64,000 nucleotides of DNA from Davidsoniella eucalypti (taxonomy: Eukaryota > Ascomycota > Sordariomycetes > Microascales > Ceratocystidaceae). The stretch covers positions 148,061 through 212,060 of the forward strand of contig RMBW01000054.1 in the NCBI GenBank assembly GCA_004009845.1. The letters run 5' to 3'. Below the pieces are notes generated by a model. That model did not search any database. It had not been told where the DNA came from and saw nothing but the letters and a program-made list of their open reading frames with translations. This document shows, one piece after another, positions 1 to 13,200 of this stretch; positions within the stretch are counted from its first letter, which is position 1; every line of letters begins with the position of its first letter. The translations under genes and the position numbers were made by a program.

Positions 1-547
1 ATCTCCGTCTCTCGTTTTTCATGCTAGGAAGGCTACATTGCCCCCCCAAAAAAAACACGATACTATGCTATGAAAAATATATAAAAATCTCGGGCAAGAC
101 GGGACCATGACTGCTCTATTAGCTTAGCTAGTTTTGACCGAGCGCGGAGTTGGATCAGCGCCGTACCATCACCTAAAGCTTTCCCGGCTGTCTATTTCTT
201 GTTTTCGACTTTTTTGATCTGGGGCCACTACACCTTTGAAACTAGGATTACTATTTACATCAGCTTTCAGCTTTGTAAATATGATGGTTATCTCTTTGCT
301 ATCCATTGAGGCTCCGTTAGGTCTAGAACGGGTGTTGATCTCATGACTGAAAATGGCAATCTTTGACAAATATATTCTACGCGGCACATTCTTTACATAT
401 GCTTACCTTGAAGTTGAAGTATATGAGACGATTAAATTAGTGTACCCATGTACAGGCAAGCACCAATGTCCGACCAATTTCTTGTACTATACATAGCATG
501 TTGTAGTTTATGATTTCTTCGTAAGCTACTTAAAGTTCATGCGCTTT

Positions 548-566
548 TTATCAGATCATCTGATAA
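548..566. promoter_or_regulatory. Palindromic pair of iron-GATA-factor sites
   Basis: The sequence TTATCAGATCATCTGATAA is a perfect 19-bp palindrome made of ATCTGATAA on each strand separated by one C. ATCWGATAA is the established extended GATA motif bound by fungal iron repressors (SREA/Sre1/Urbs1/Fep1 family), which control siderophore genes. The pair lies about 3.2 kb upstream of the predicted NRPS transcription start, so it may serve the NRPS, an unseen divergent gene to the left, or both. Confidence 0.65.
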
Positions 567-1582
567 AGAATTTTCTGTGGGGAGGAGTCATTCGTTGTAT
601 ACTATATATACAGATACAACAACGCGTTCTTATATGGCCCGATACTTTATAATCTAGAGTAGCACTGTAATCTCAAAATTCACTAGTATACTATTCACAT
701 GCTAGCCGAAAGCAGTCTTGTTCCGACTGGCAATATTACTCAAGTAATGCAGTTCTATCCATGCGACGAGTACACCGCAAGTATAAAGCGTTACTACGAC
801 TTTCTTCTCTATCCCACGAGTTCTACGTCTGTGTGGGATAGAATAAGACAGCATAACAATACATACAACAGACAAGAGATTAGTATGTTGCTTATTGCAG
901 GATTAGATGGCCGGCCGTGCCTGGAGCTGTGCCTCTTTCGGGACGTACGATTATGAAGTCGCGGCACGGCGAGACTGTTTCTTCTTGCTCGAAAGGGGGC
1001 AAGCATTACATTGACTTAATACTTTATCCTGTCTTTGGATTCGCCCTTGTTTAGAAAGTTTGCTACTTTGCAGTTTTTCTACACCTCCCTTTATAAATCT
1101 AAAACCGAGATCTCCATCTTCGGCGCTCCAAACCAACATATGCACTAGCCCGATTTCGTTCGAGGCGCCATTACTTTGACACAAAGCTTGTGGTGAAGAG
1201 AGAAGAAAATAATGATAATAGGCAGAGGCCCCTTGTCCTTATCTATTTCATCCCACAGACAAGTACTTTTTTATCTTCTAAACCCCCATCACGTTTTATT
1301 TTTGTTACCTACAATATACGACGACGTGCAATATTAGTTACGTTACAAGAATCCACAGTCCAGCGAAGAAATAACAAACTAGCTAGACTAGCTTTTTTAG
1401 GGTGGGATTGCTATATGCAAAATTCATCATGACAGCCCAGCATACTATGAATCATGGTCAAGATTAAAAAGGTTCCCACAAAACTAAAATAAATAAAGAG
1501 CCAAACATATGGGGGACAAATCGGCTAGAAAAGGGTTGGCAGGTTGTTTTCAGATATAGAAATAATTTCTACACCAAAAACG

Positions 1583-1591
1583 TTATCAGAT
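1583..1591 (-). promoter_or_regulatory. Third perfect ATCTGATAA iron-GATA site
   Basis: TTATCAGAT on the plus strand is ATCTGATAA on the minus strand, identical to both halves of the palindrome 1 kb to the left. A 9-base motif is expected far less than once per kb by chance, so three perfect copies in about 1.05 kb next to a siderophore synthetase suggest real iron control. Confidence 0.55.
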
Positions 1592-1628
1592 CTTGGCTTT
1601 TACGTTGCTTTTATTTCGGCTACATCAT

Positions 1629-1669
1629 GGGTAAATATTGTTAGGGTAAATATTGTTAGGGTAAATATT
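1629..1669. repeat. Short tandem repeat, 15-bp unit
   Basis: Two complete copies and one partial copy of GGGTAAATATTGTTA lie head to tail. It is non-coding and has no evident function. Confidence 0.8.
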
Positions 1670-3724
1670 TTGAAGTACAGTATACAGTTTCTAAATTTGC
1701 CATCAATATGCTAAAACCAAGCAACTTTTTTCTTGTACCAATATTTGAGTAATTGATAACCCTATCATATGCCTTGCCAACCCTATATATAACCCTATTA
1801 GAAATAGATATTCTGTCAAAACATTATATCGGGCGAAAAACAAAGCAAGGCTTCTTCTAAATTACAAAATATATAGGTTCACATCTATAAGTAGTAATCT
1901 GTAGAACTGTGATTACTTTTGATTGAAATAGGTTAAAAACTCGAAAGGGTTAAAATAAATATATTCGTGCCATTAACTATAGTACGGAGTTGAATATTGC
2001 TAGTAGCTTAGTTAAAGGAAAGGGTGTTATAGGATCATGCTATGAATTTCTTTTATTTTTTTTTTTTAATTCATTTATATTATGGAGCTATAGAGCTATG
2101 AAGATGCTATGAATTTCTAATTTCTGATAAAAAAGGAAAAACAGTAATGTCATGAGAAGTAAAAACGGTAAAGACGACGTAGATGAGTAATTCAAAGCTC
2201 GTGAGAGGCTGCAAATAACGGCAAGATCATGCCAGTAAACGCGTGACATTACGTTGTCCGTGGGATACACGACGATAGTGATGCTAGTACAGGAGGGTGG
2301 TTTGATGATATTAAGCTGTTTAAACTATATATGTATCTTATAATTTTTTGTCTGAAGATGCTAGTGACCACTCCTTTATGACTAGATAACAACGTCTCCC
2401 TTAATATAGGACATGTCATGACAAGTGAGAGGCCTAGATGATGCAATCTATCTCGTCAAGATGGATGATTGAATGTGTACATGGCAACTTGGATTGATGA
2501 TCATATAATGCCGATGTATTAACTGACGCACGGGAGGGAAAATCGGTTCACTAACTGATAGCAGATAGGTACTAGGACTAATAGTAATGTCCAAATCTTA
2601 CACATGAAATAGTAGCACCAAGGCACGATTGTCGTTGGGGCTGGAGGTGGACGGCGACGAATGAGAAGCGTCATGTTAGGTGATGCGATGTCAACGATAT
2701 GGAGGACGTGTGATTGGCTGAAATTGGGGCAGATGTGCTGGAATAGGTAAAAATGTGGAAGCTCAAAAAGAAGCGACTGGCCCTGAACAGGACATAAATG
2801 GCCTAAATGATATAGAGTCGTAGTTCCCTCGACACCACAAACCACAACATACAGTTTAGCTGCCTATTCTGGCCTTCGAATCGACGGATATACGTGTGAA
2901 GATGGAAAAACTAGGTGCCGGATTGGCTGAAACCAAGAGGTAAAGTGCATGTGGTAGCGTAGTTGGTTGTTAATTCATTAGTGCTAAGCGGTAGACTAGC
3001 GGCAGAAGACAGAGCCATGGCAGAGCTGCTAGCATCGCCGTCATTAGCAATGGCTCACTAACCCAGAGATGGTGATTCGCTGGAGGGACCTTGAACCTTG
3101 ACCTTGCGATAGAGTGTGATTTACTGCTGTTATTGTACATATGCTTGTGGTACTGCGCGGGACGGCACGCGCTGCAGCACGACCGAGCCAAGTGGTGAAG
3201 CCGAGATTGGGGGTGGGGGCCAATCAGATGGTGCCGAGAGTTATACACGGCCTCTGAGAGGCTGCGAAGAAACGAGCTTGAGGAATCACAAGGAGCACGC
3301 GATGAGGCAGGCAGTTGGTGAAGAGAGGGAGGAATAGGTCAAGGAGCATGACAGAAGAGGGAGGGGGGATATGAATAGATGATCAGTCCAAGTAAGAAGA
3401 AAACAAAAGAAAAAAAAAAGAAGAAAAAATCCAATGCGTCCTGACGCGAGGCGAGCGTGGGGTGAAGAAATATAATATTTGAGGACCAAAATAATATCAC
3501 CAGCTTCACGACGAGACGGCGAGAAGCTAAAGATAGACCAGCGATCAGAAGCCTAGCTTGTATCGCTACGGAGCTACTACGACTAGGCTTGCGGCACTGC
3601 AAACCTGCGATTAGCTACAGCGATTCATGCGCCGAGAAAAGCAGCCCGGACTCGATCTACCAATACTAGGTGCTGGGCTGGCATGGACTGTGCTCTGAGA
3701 AGGTTAATCCAAAACAAGACATAG

Positions 3725-3730
3725 TATAAA
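3725..3730 (+). promoter_or_regulatory. Probable TATA box of the NRPS gene
   Basis: TATAAA is followed about 35-60 bases downstream by a CT-rich stretch (about 3752-3790), a common start-site context in fungi. This would give a 5' leader of roughly 500 bases before the ATG at 4270. Promoter assignment is inferred from position and composition only. Confidence 0.4.
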
Positions 3731-3862
3731 GTGCATATAAGCAACACAACCTGTCATTCAGTCTTTGTTCTCTTGCTATTCCCATTCTCTTTCCTGGAAC
3801 GAGACTTTACATCGGCTATCTATCGATCTCCTTGAATATTACAAGAGAAAGCCACTGCTTAT

Positions 3863-3922
3863 ATGCCTGTTGACATCCCTGAAGAGCTACAGCGTATGGC
3901 GACTATTACCACCACAGATTAA
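3863..3922 (+). other. Upstream ORF in the NRPS leader (19 codons)
   Basis: An ATG at 3863 opens a 19-codon frame (MPVDIPEELQRMATITTTD) ending with TAA at 3920-3922. It lies between the TATA-like box and the NRPS start, just before a GTAAGT donor at 3929. If translated it could restrain NRPS translation. It cannot be an NRPS exon because it stops before the donor. Confidence 0.35.
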
Positions 3923-3928
3923 AAGTTT

Positions 3929-4229
3929 GTAAGTGAAGAATGGAGAAAATCATTTCCTTTTTAGGGGGCCACATGTTCATGCTAGGCACAACTAACTAAC
4001 AAACTCCAATAGAATAGGCGAAACGCCACTATAAGATTATCAAGTCACGGGGCTATAGTAAACTGACTGACTAACATCTGAGCAAGAATATAGATACATA
4101 TTACCTCTGTGTTTCTTGCACAAAGTGACTTCATAGCCAAGCTGCTAGTTTGTCCAAATACTCATTTCGAAGCAGATGTATGTACTACACCTGCCACCAT
4201 TAGATCATGATATACTGACATATTCGTAG
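3929..4229 (+). other. Two probable 5'-leader introns of the NRPS gene
   Basis: GTAAGT at 3929 pairs with a CTAACTAAC branch region and an AATAG acceptor near 4012. GTATGT at 4177 pairs with a CTGAC branch and a CGTAG acceptor at 4229. Both resemble the introns inside the coding region. An in-frame TAA at 4231-4233 just after the second acceptor means they do not extend the protein and supports the ATG at 4270. Confidence 0.4.
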
Positions 4230-4269
4230 ATAAATCTCACTAAAGCCTTTGACATTCGACATTTCCGGA

Positions 4270-7200
4270 ATGTCTTCCTTCCAGACACCAACGCTACTCT
4301 CAGGCCCAGGCCTCTTACACGAGTTGGCTATGAAGCCGACAGTGCACCAGCGGGACGGCTCATCGTGCGCCATTTCGGCACAAGGCCCTGACGGCTCTAT
4401 CGAGGAGCTTAGCTATCTGGAACTCGAGAATCTCACTGGCTGCTTGCTCGGGACCATGGAGCCATGTCACGGGAAAATTGTGCCTATTCTCATATCACAG
4501 AGTGTAGTTCTGCATATTGCTCAGCTGGCCGTGTTGCGTGCGGGCGGTGCATTTTGTCCCATGAACCACGATACGCCTATGGCTAGACTAGAGTTCATAC
4601 TGCGCGATGTTTCAGCAGACTTTGCTCTGGCTGACGAGGCAGGCCAGGCGTTGCTGAAAGAGGCCAGCCCAAAGCTCAAAGTATTGCGCGTCGATCTCGA
4701 GACTCTACAGAGAGAGCAGCAGCTGAAGACACGGACGACCAAGACCAAGGATACTGGGGCCGAGGCGGTCCAGAGTCAGAAGCCTATCGAAATCCATACC
4801 GATAGTCTCGCATACATCATGTACACTTCCGGATCGACCGGAGTCCCGAAGGGCGTCGGAGTCTCCCATCGAGCAGCTACCCAGAGTCTGCTGGCTCACG
4901 ACGAGCACATCCCAAAATTCAGCCGGTTCCTACAGTTTGCGGCACCGACCTTTGACGTGTCCATCTTCGAGATATTCTTCCCGTTATTCCGCGGCGCAAC
5001 TCTCGTCAGTGTCCACCGTCCATTGCTACTAGACGACCTCCCAGGTGCCATTAACGTTCTCGGGGTCGATGCCTGTGAGCTGACGCCATCAGTCGCAGGA
5101 AGCTTGCTGCAGTCTCGAGAGAGGGCTCCGGGGCTGAAGCTTTTGCTGACTATTGGCGAGATGCTCTCACAGAAGGTGGTTGAGGAGTTCGGCGGCGATA
5201 GCACGAAAGAGAGTATTCTTTGGGCCATGTACGGCCCGACCGAGGCGGCCATCCATTGGTAAGTGAAGTCATACATCCTATTCTGCGATACAATGCCATT
5301 GTATTCCGTTTCAATTCCCTAACCCTATATGTGCTAACATTGTTTGTGTACAGTACTGTAGCGCCTGCACTTGCCTCGATGGCATCTCCCAACACAATAG
5401 GCGTGCCATTCGCTTCCGTGTCCTGCTTCGTTATTGCCGAAGAGAAGACATTCCGCATATTAGAGCCCGGAGAAGTCGGGGAGTTAGCTATCGGCGGCTT
5501 CCAGTTGGCCGACGGCTATCTTAACCGAGCAAGTGAGACTGCTGCTGCCTTCGTTTCGACACCTCATGGCTTGCTGTACCGCTCTGGTGACCGCGCCAGA
5601 CTGAGGCCCGATGGAAACCTTGAGTGCCTGGGCCGTATCTCCGACGGCCAGGTCAAACTGCGTGGCCAGCGGATGGAGCTCGGCGAGGTTGAGCACGCCG
5701 CTCTTCGGCACTCATCCGTCCACGGTGCTGTCGCTGCGGCAGTTGCATCGTCACTGGTTCTGTTCGTTGCTGTGCGGGAGTCCGTCGATTGCAACGATCC
5801 TGGACTTGTTTCCCAGATCGAGGCTGAGGCAAAGCGCTGGCTACCCAAGTATATGCTACCATCTACGATCAAGGCGATGCATGTCTTCCCACGACTGGCC
5901 TCTGGCAAAGTAGATCGCAAGGCCCTTCGGGCTTCGTATGAAGCTGAACTCGCTGCCCAGACTGAGGCTGCAGCTGCTGAGGAGGGTGCCGACCTGGCAG
6001 AACAAGATCCGGTTTTGCGAGCCCTGCTTGATGATGTATCAACTCTCACAGGGGAGCCGGCTAGAGCCGATATGAGCCTGCCCATGGCTGGTGTAGACTC
6101 TCTTGTAGCTCTCCGACTAGCAGCTAAGCTTCGGCTGCGTCTCAATGTCCATGTCCACGCTATCCAGATCTTGCAAGCAGTGCGCCTCGGCGATCTCGCT
6201 GACACACTGGCCACCTTGTCTTCCAATGCCGGTCCCACTACTCCCCACGAACCCATCGAAGGCAATCTCAACGAGAATAGCATCGTTCTTGGACTGGACG
6301 AGATCAACTTTGACAACGAGTCACTTGTGGACACGGAGATCGAGGTTGAGTCTGTCATAAGATGTGCCCCCATACAGGAGGCTATGCTTGTCGAGACAAT
6401 GAAGAACCCACGCGCCTACTGCAACACAGTCAACCTAGTGTTTGATGGGGAGTACGACGCTCTCAAAGTCAAGGCTGCATTTGAGGTCTTAGTGGCAAGA
6501 AATAAGATATTACGCTCTGGCTTCGTTTCGACCCAGAACGGCTTCGTTCAGGTCATCTTCAACAAGCTCCCAGCCCAAGCTATGACTGTGGTCGATACCC
6601 TCGATCTCGAGTTCTCTATGCAGCAAGAAAGGGACATGTTATCACCTGTGCGATTACAGTTGGTAGTTTCTCCAAATGATCCATCATCATCACCATCGTC
6701 TTCCGTGACAGCTCGTCTGCATATGCATCACGCTGTGTATGATGGCTGGTCACTTGACCTTCTACGGTCCGACTGGGCAAGACTTCTATCGGGAGCCGAT
6801 GTCCCAGAGAGACGTCCGTTTTCCGCCATCACGGCATTCCATTTGGCTACTAGAGACGATGCTTCTGATCGTCAGTTCTGGGCCTCAACCTTGATCGACG
6901 CCAAGAACATTGAATTCCCAAACTTGTGTCTCTCGAGCTCTTCACATCTACCGCACACGACAAACAGCGTGGCACGCGGCTCTATGGAGCTTGAAGGCAT
7001 CGAGAAAAGGGTGCTTATTCGTGCTGCTAGGGCCATTGGAGTCAGTCCCCATACATTCTTCCAGGCAGCTCTGGCTTGGATTCTGAGCCAAATTTCCGGC
7101 TCTGGCCATGTATGCCTAGGCAATGTCTTCAACGGACGGACACTTCCCATTCCTGGAAACGATGGCGTTATTGGGCCCTGTCTTTCTGCTCTCCCACTCT

Positions 7201-10200
7201 GCACAAACCCATCTATGGCAGCTACTGTCGCCGATGCCCTAAGAGCTACTCATGTAGCTGAACGTACTGTTCTCCAGCATCTGACCCTGCCTCTCAGTGA
7301 GGTCGGCAAGGTCGCTGGCATCTCCGGACCGCTATGGACCGTGCTTTTTGCCTACCAAGAAAGCCTCTTGGACAAAGAAGTTAGTGTCCGCGAGACATCA
7401 CACGAAGACTACCTTGAGAGCGCTGCTTTGTTTGAAGTTGTACCTAACTCTGATGGAACATTTGAAGCTATCTTTACATGCAACACTGAGTTGTTTCCTC
7501 AATCATTCGCCTCTCTGATCGTCAAGCAGATGGGTTCCCTTGTACGAGCCTTCATCGAGGACTCTTCATGTCGCGTTGACCAGCTTCCGGCGGTTTTGGA
7601 TCCAGAGCTCCAGTCTATCTACAATTTCGACTATAGCCCTATATCTCCAGTTGAGGATGTCAAGACTGACTTCGAGAGAACGGCCGCCAGCTGTGCCAGC
7701 AAAGAAGCCTTGATATATATGGAATCGCCATCTTCATCGGGAGCTAATGGTAGCTTGGAGCTACGCACGATCACAGTGACATATGCGGAGCTGAATAGCC
7801 AAGCTAACCAGATTGCTCGGTTGATACAACTTGTATTGCCTGCTCGAACGCCAGGCATCGTGGCTATCATCATGGAAAAGAGCCCGCTGTTGTACTTTGC
7901 TATATTGGCAGTAGTCAAGTCGGGGCATGCGTATCTCCCACTTCTACCATCAACGCCCACTGATCGCATCGCCAAGATCATGAAGCATGCCACTGTTGGT
8001 CTTGTGCTTGTAGATGACTCCGCCCTTGAGCAGATAAAGGGTGCAGTCATCGGTACACAGATGATCAATCTCAGCCGCTGCAACCTCGACACTGTCGATG
8101 ATGGCAATCTCATACTGGACATTGACCTGGAACGCCCGGCATATGTCATCTATACGTCAGGAACCACCGGAGAGCCAAAGGGCGTTGTTGCTACGCATCG
8201 TAACTTGCTCGGCAACGTTCTTTCATTGACGGAGTTGTATCCCTACGAGTCGGATAGCCGGCTGCTCCAAGCCTGCAGCCAGGCCTTCGACGTCTCTGTG
8301 TTTGAGATCTTTTGGGCTTGGCATACCGGACTCGCTCTTTGTTCCGGAAAGCCTCCTGTTCTATTCGAAAGTCTCGCTTCAGTCATCAATGACTTGAAGG
8401 TCACTCATCTTAGCATGACACCCACAGTTGCCTCCCTTTTGCGGCGTCAAGATGTTCCTGGCGTCAAGTTTCTGGTGACTGCGGGCGAGCCGTTGACTCC
8501 TGCGGTGTACAGAGACTGGGCCGGTGTGTTATGGCAAGGATACGGACCATCTGAGACAACCAATATCTGCTCCGTTAGGAAGATGGGGCTGTCCAATGAA
8601 AACCTCTCTCATTTGGGATACGCCCTGAGCAGTACGTCGGCATTTGTGATGTCTACCGACAGTCTTCAGCCTCTCCCATGCGGAGCTGTTGGTGAGCTCG
8701 TATTTGGCGGTGACCAGGTCACAGCAGGCTATCTCAACGCACCAGAGTTGACTGAAAGGAGATACCCACAGACGGAGCGCTTCGGACGGCTTTATCGCTC
8801 CGGAGATTTGGGCCGTATGTTGCCCTCTGGCACATTGAGTATCCTAGGCAGGATCGATGATATGCTCAAGGTTCGCGGTCAGCGAGTCGATGTTGGCGAA
8901 ATTGCAGGCATTTTGACCTCTTGTGGCCTAGCTTCGTCTGTTGCTTGCATGCTAGTCCGAGATGTACTCTTGGCTGCCTTCTATGTATCTGCGGATGAGG
9001 CAGTCAAGAGCGAAGCTTTTGCTCAGCTTCGGTCTAACCTGCCCGCTTATATGGTGCCCTCGTTTGTCGTCCCGATATCTCAGCTTCCGTTGACATCGAG
9101 TGGCAAGGTTGACCGTCGTGCCCTGGATCGCACATTCTGCGGCCTGACATCTACCGAGCTGATCGCCAGCCAGACTCCGGTCTTCAAGGACGTGTCCAAC
9201 ACTTCGATCTCGCAATGGACTGCAATGGAGCGAGCTGTAGCACAGTGTATAGCAGATGTTCTGCAGATTGACTTGGCGACTATTGGTCAATGGACACCGC
9301 TAGTGAGCTTAGGACTAGATTCCTTTGTAGCTATCCGCGCAGTGAAGCAAATCAGCCATCTACTTGGCCAAAGAGTTTCAGTCGCTGCGCTTCTACGGTA
9401 TACTACTGTATTCCAACTTGCCGCGCATCTCGAATCCACCTCAAGTACATCTTCCACCGTTGACAGTATGGAACTTATCCCAACGGCAGAATCTCTTCTT
9501 CCCAATGACTTTGTGGCCGAGACAAGGGCTAGATTCGGCGATGCTGAAGCGATATTCCCTTGCTCGCCTCTCCAAGCCTCTATGCTGAGTAGCGAAAACG
9601 ACAACTATTTCTGTCGCTTGACCCTTGAACTCATGATCTCGTCGCAGCTTCTCAGACGTCTTTGGGTCTTGCTGCAGGCGAAGAGAGGAATCTTGAGAAG
9701 CATTTTCCTGTCTACATCTGACGCGAAGATTCCTTATGCTCAGGTACGCCTGGCCCGCCCTGATATCACCTGGATCGAGAACGCGCCGTCAAGACAAGCC
9801 TGCTTCGACCGACTCTACCAGAGCCTAGGAAGCCCCGTAAACACCGGCAAACCTCCAATTGGCCTCGGAGTCTTTACTCAGCATGACGGGAAAGAGGTCT
9901 TGTGTATTCTTATACATCATGCCTTGTACGATGGTATAGCAATGAATGTGCTCTTTGAGGAGCTTGAGGCTTTGAGCAAAGACGATCCCATTCCCGACGA
10001 TGTCGATTTTTCACGCTTCATTGCTGCTTCCTTGGCACTGCCAGACACAACAGAATCGTTCTGGTCCAGCCACTTCAGTGGATTCCGGCCTACAACACTC
10101 GCTCGCACAGTGAAAGATTCCAAAGCGAGCTATCAGGTTATTACATGCACGCTGTCTAATACGTTGTCTTCCCTGGAGTCACGCGCAAAGTCGGCAGCCG

Positions 10201-13200
10201 TATCAGCACTTCCATTATTCCAGGCTGCCTGGGCTAGCACTGTGTCGCTTCTACTTCAGACACCAGACGTATGTTTTGGTCTCGTCCTCGCTGGCCGTAC
10301 CCTGGATATCCCCTCGATTTCTCGCCTTGTCGCGCCATGCTTCAACACCCTTCCCGTCCGAGTTGACCTGTCACCTTTCCCATCGCTTGGTGAGCTAGTC
10401 AAGCACTTTGCATCCTTGAACGCAGACATCCAACCCTACACGTTTACTCCGCTCCGTGACGCTCAGAAAACCGTCGAGCGTGTGTCAGCTGGCGCGTTAT
10501 TTGATTCATTGCTGCTTCTGCAGCCTCCAAGCGCCGATCGAAAGTCTGAGCTATGGACCCTCCTTTCGGATGAAGGAACTATGGACGTTCCTATCGTCTG
10601 TGAAATCCAACCGAATTTAGACTCTGGCGAGCTCCAAGTCCAGCTCCATGTCGATGTGTAAGTCTGTCCCACTTTTCCACCATGTATCAAATGAGATAAA
10701 CTTTGGTGGTACTTTCCTTCATGAAGCAAAGCCGAAGAAGTGTCTAACCCTAATTTCCCAACAGGACCTACTTGCCAGTACAAGCTGCTGATCTCCTACT
10801 CAAGGTCTTTGATGTTCAAGTAGCCAAGATTATCGACACTCCTTTGACAAGTCTTGCTTTGAGCGATGTCTCAACCGAGGCCGCTTCCCTAACTAGCTTG
10901 ATTTCGATTGCAAAGCCGAGTGTATGGAACGCCGAAGATTTGCCCACACCTTGGTCTGCTACCGAAGAAGATATTCGTGCTGTATTTTCGTCTCTCTCGT
11001 CGATTCCTGAGTCAAGAATCACTCGCGTCAAGACGCTCTACCAGCTTGGACTCGACAGCATCAATGCCGTCCAAGTGGCGTCTCTGCTCCGGCAACGGGG
11101 TCACGTTGTATCGAGTACGGATGTGCTCGAGTGCCTTTCATGCTCAGCCCTTGCTGCTAGAATTGACAGCTTTGCGCACAAAGCGCTGTCTGCAACTACA
11201 TCTACTCAGGCAGAGACTATACTGACGCCTGCGTCTAGCTCTGAAGACTTGCGTTCCCAGGCCCAGGACAAGGAAGTCTTGCTTTATTGTACTGCTATGC
11301 AAGACGCAATGTTGACCGGGTTTATCAAGGGCAATGGCGTATACTTCAACCATATCGTGCTCGAAATGGAGGCAAAGATCACGAGCAAGGCTATCGAAGA
11401 AGCCCTAGAGGGCCTAGTGCGAGCCCATCCCGTTCTTCGCACTGGGTTCGTACCTGCCCCGGCAGACGGCCCTCAAATCTCGACCTATCAGATGCTAGTC
11501 TACCCGTCATTTTCTAGTTCTCTGGAGACACTATCGTCTGTCGATGATATACCGCAATGGAAGCTCCATGCCGGCCAAAAGGCTGCTGCCGATATGTCGT
11601 TCCCGCCTTGGGCTGCTGCCATCGCCAAGCGCGCAGACTCTGACTCGATGGAGATGGCTGGTGATACTGTTGTGCTCGCACTGCACCATGCTCTTTACGA
11701 CGCTACATCACTACAGATGATGCTGTCCGACCTGTCAACGCTGCTACACGGTAATTCGCTTCCGACCCGGGACATCGCCCTTGCCCTCCAAGACTTCCAC
11801 GACGCGCAGTCGAACAATCGTGCTTCCGATGAAAAGTTCTGGCGGGAAGTAGGTGCTGGTATCGCCGTCAACTCCTTCCCCATCATGACTCCGACCTCGG
11901 TGGCAGAGAGGAAGCTACAGTCTTGCAGCTCTGTGCTCTCCCCGACGCCCTCGGAGATCAAGGCAGTGATATCATCGGCCGGTGTTTCGACCCAGGCTCT
12001 GATGCAGGCGACCTGGACTCGGGTTTTGGCTTCTTATCTCGGCGAAAGCCAAGTCACCTTTGGCGTTGTGATGCCAGGCCGTACAATCATCAGTCTCGAA
12101 GAAGCGGCTTTCCCTTGCGTGACAACCGTTCCTGTCGTAGCAACTGATGCTGAGAGTAACGAGGATCTTCTGCGCAGCTCTATGCAAATGGTGTCCCATC
12201 TGCAGAAACATCAGTACGCCCGCCTTACTGATATTCTGCGTTGGGTCGGGCGTCCAAACTCGCCTCTCTTCGACACCATATTGGTTGTTCAACGTGGCAG
12301 CCATGATGATCTAAGCCAATCCAGTCGGCCATGGACCGTGGTTGAGGATCGGGGCACGGCTGACTATCCTGTGTCTCTTGAGGTTGAGTACACCCAGTCC
12401 GGGTCGCTGGGTGTGCAGCTCATTTTCTGGGATGATGTCTTGCCCGAGGAACAAGCGGCCCTGATGCTCCAGCAGATCGATGCGGTTTTCTCCGAACTGG
12501 TCAAAACCCCTACTGGCACGGCTAGATATGGTCTGCTACAGAACAACTATCTTGACCTAGTATCTGTGCTGCCGCCCAAGGTCGATGAGATCGAGAGTGA
12601 GCATCGCCTACTCCACGAGTTTGTGGAGAACATGGCCGTCCGGACGCCAGATGCCCTGGCACTAGAGTTTGTTAGCGGCATAGAAGCAGACGGCTCTATT
12701 TCGTCTCGCTCATGGACATATAAGCAGCTGGACCAGCTCGGAGACGCTGTTGCCGCGATGCTCAAACCAGATGTCCATGCGGACGGCATCGTGGCAGTGC
12801 ACTTTGACAAGTGCCCTGAAGCCTATTTTGGCCTCCTGGGCATCCTCAAGGCTGGCTGTTCATTCCTGGCTCTAGACCCGGCCGCACCGGCGTCTCGGAA
12901 GGAGTTCATTCTCCAGGATTCGCAGGCTCTTCTTGTCTTGGCTGGTCCGGGAGTTCCTGCGTTGGACGGAGCCAAGGTGCCTGTTATCACACTAGACTTG
13001 GCTGGTCTTGAGCGGCTCGATGTCCATGAGCGCACCGAGGCCTGTATCGCTAGCCCAGAGACGCGCTCGTACTGCTTGTACACGTCCGGGACGACTGGTA
13101 CGCCCAAGGGCTGTGAACTCACGCACTACAACGCCGTGCAGGGCATGAAGGCCTTCCAAGCCATGTTTGACGGCACGGTGTCTGCAGAGTCTCGCTGTTT

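Larger units (their letters stand above)
1..3700. other. AT-rich intergenic flank, no gene recognised
   Basis: No open frame here has a recognisable family, a plausible exon chain or codon use like the neighbouring genes. The longest (699-956 plus; 2519-2845 and 3339-3602 minus) look like chance frames. The stretch does hold three perfect iron-GATA sites, a 15-bp tandem repeat and scattered A/T runs. It probably separates the siderophore NRPS from an unseen gene to the left, and may also be remote promoter DNA. A non-coding RNA cannot be excluded. Confidence 0.6.

Noticed and set aside
699..956. 85-codon plus-strand frame in the left flank
   Set aside because: No family resemblance, no splice partners and overlapping frames on the other strand; probably chance.
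1741..1800. AACCCTA-like strings as telomeric repeats
   Set aside because: Isolated and irregular, not a tandem TTAGGG array.
4249..4269. Upstream extension of the NRPS from a TTG
   Set aside because: TTG is not a credible start here, an in-frame TAA lies at 4231-4233, and the ATG at 4270 gives a normal length.
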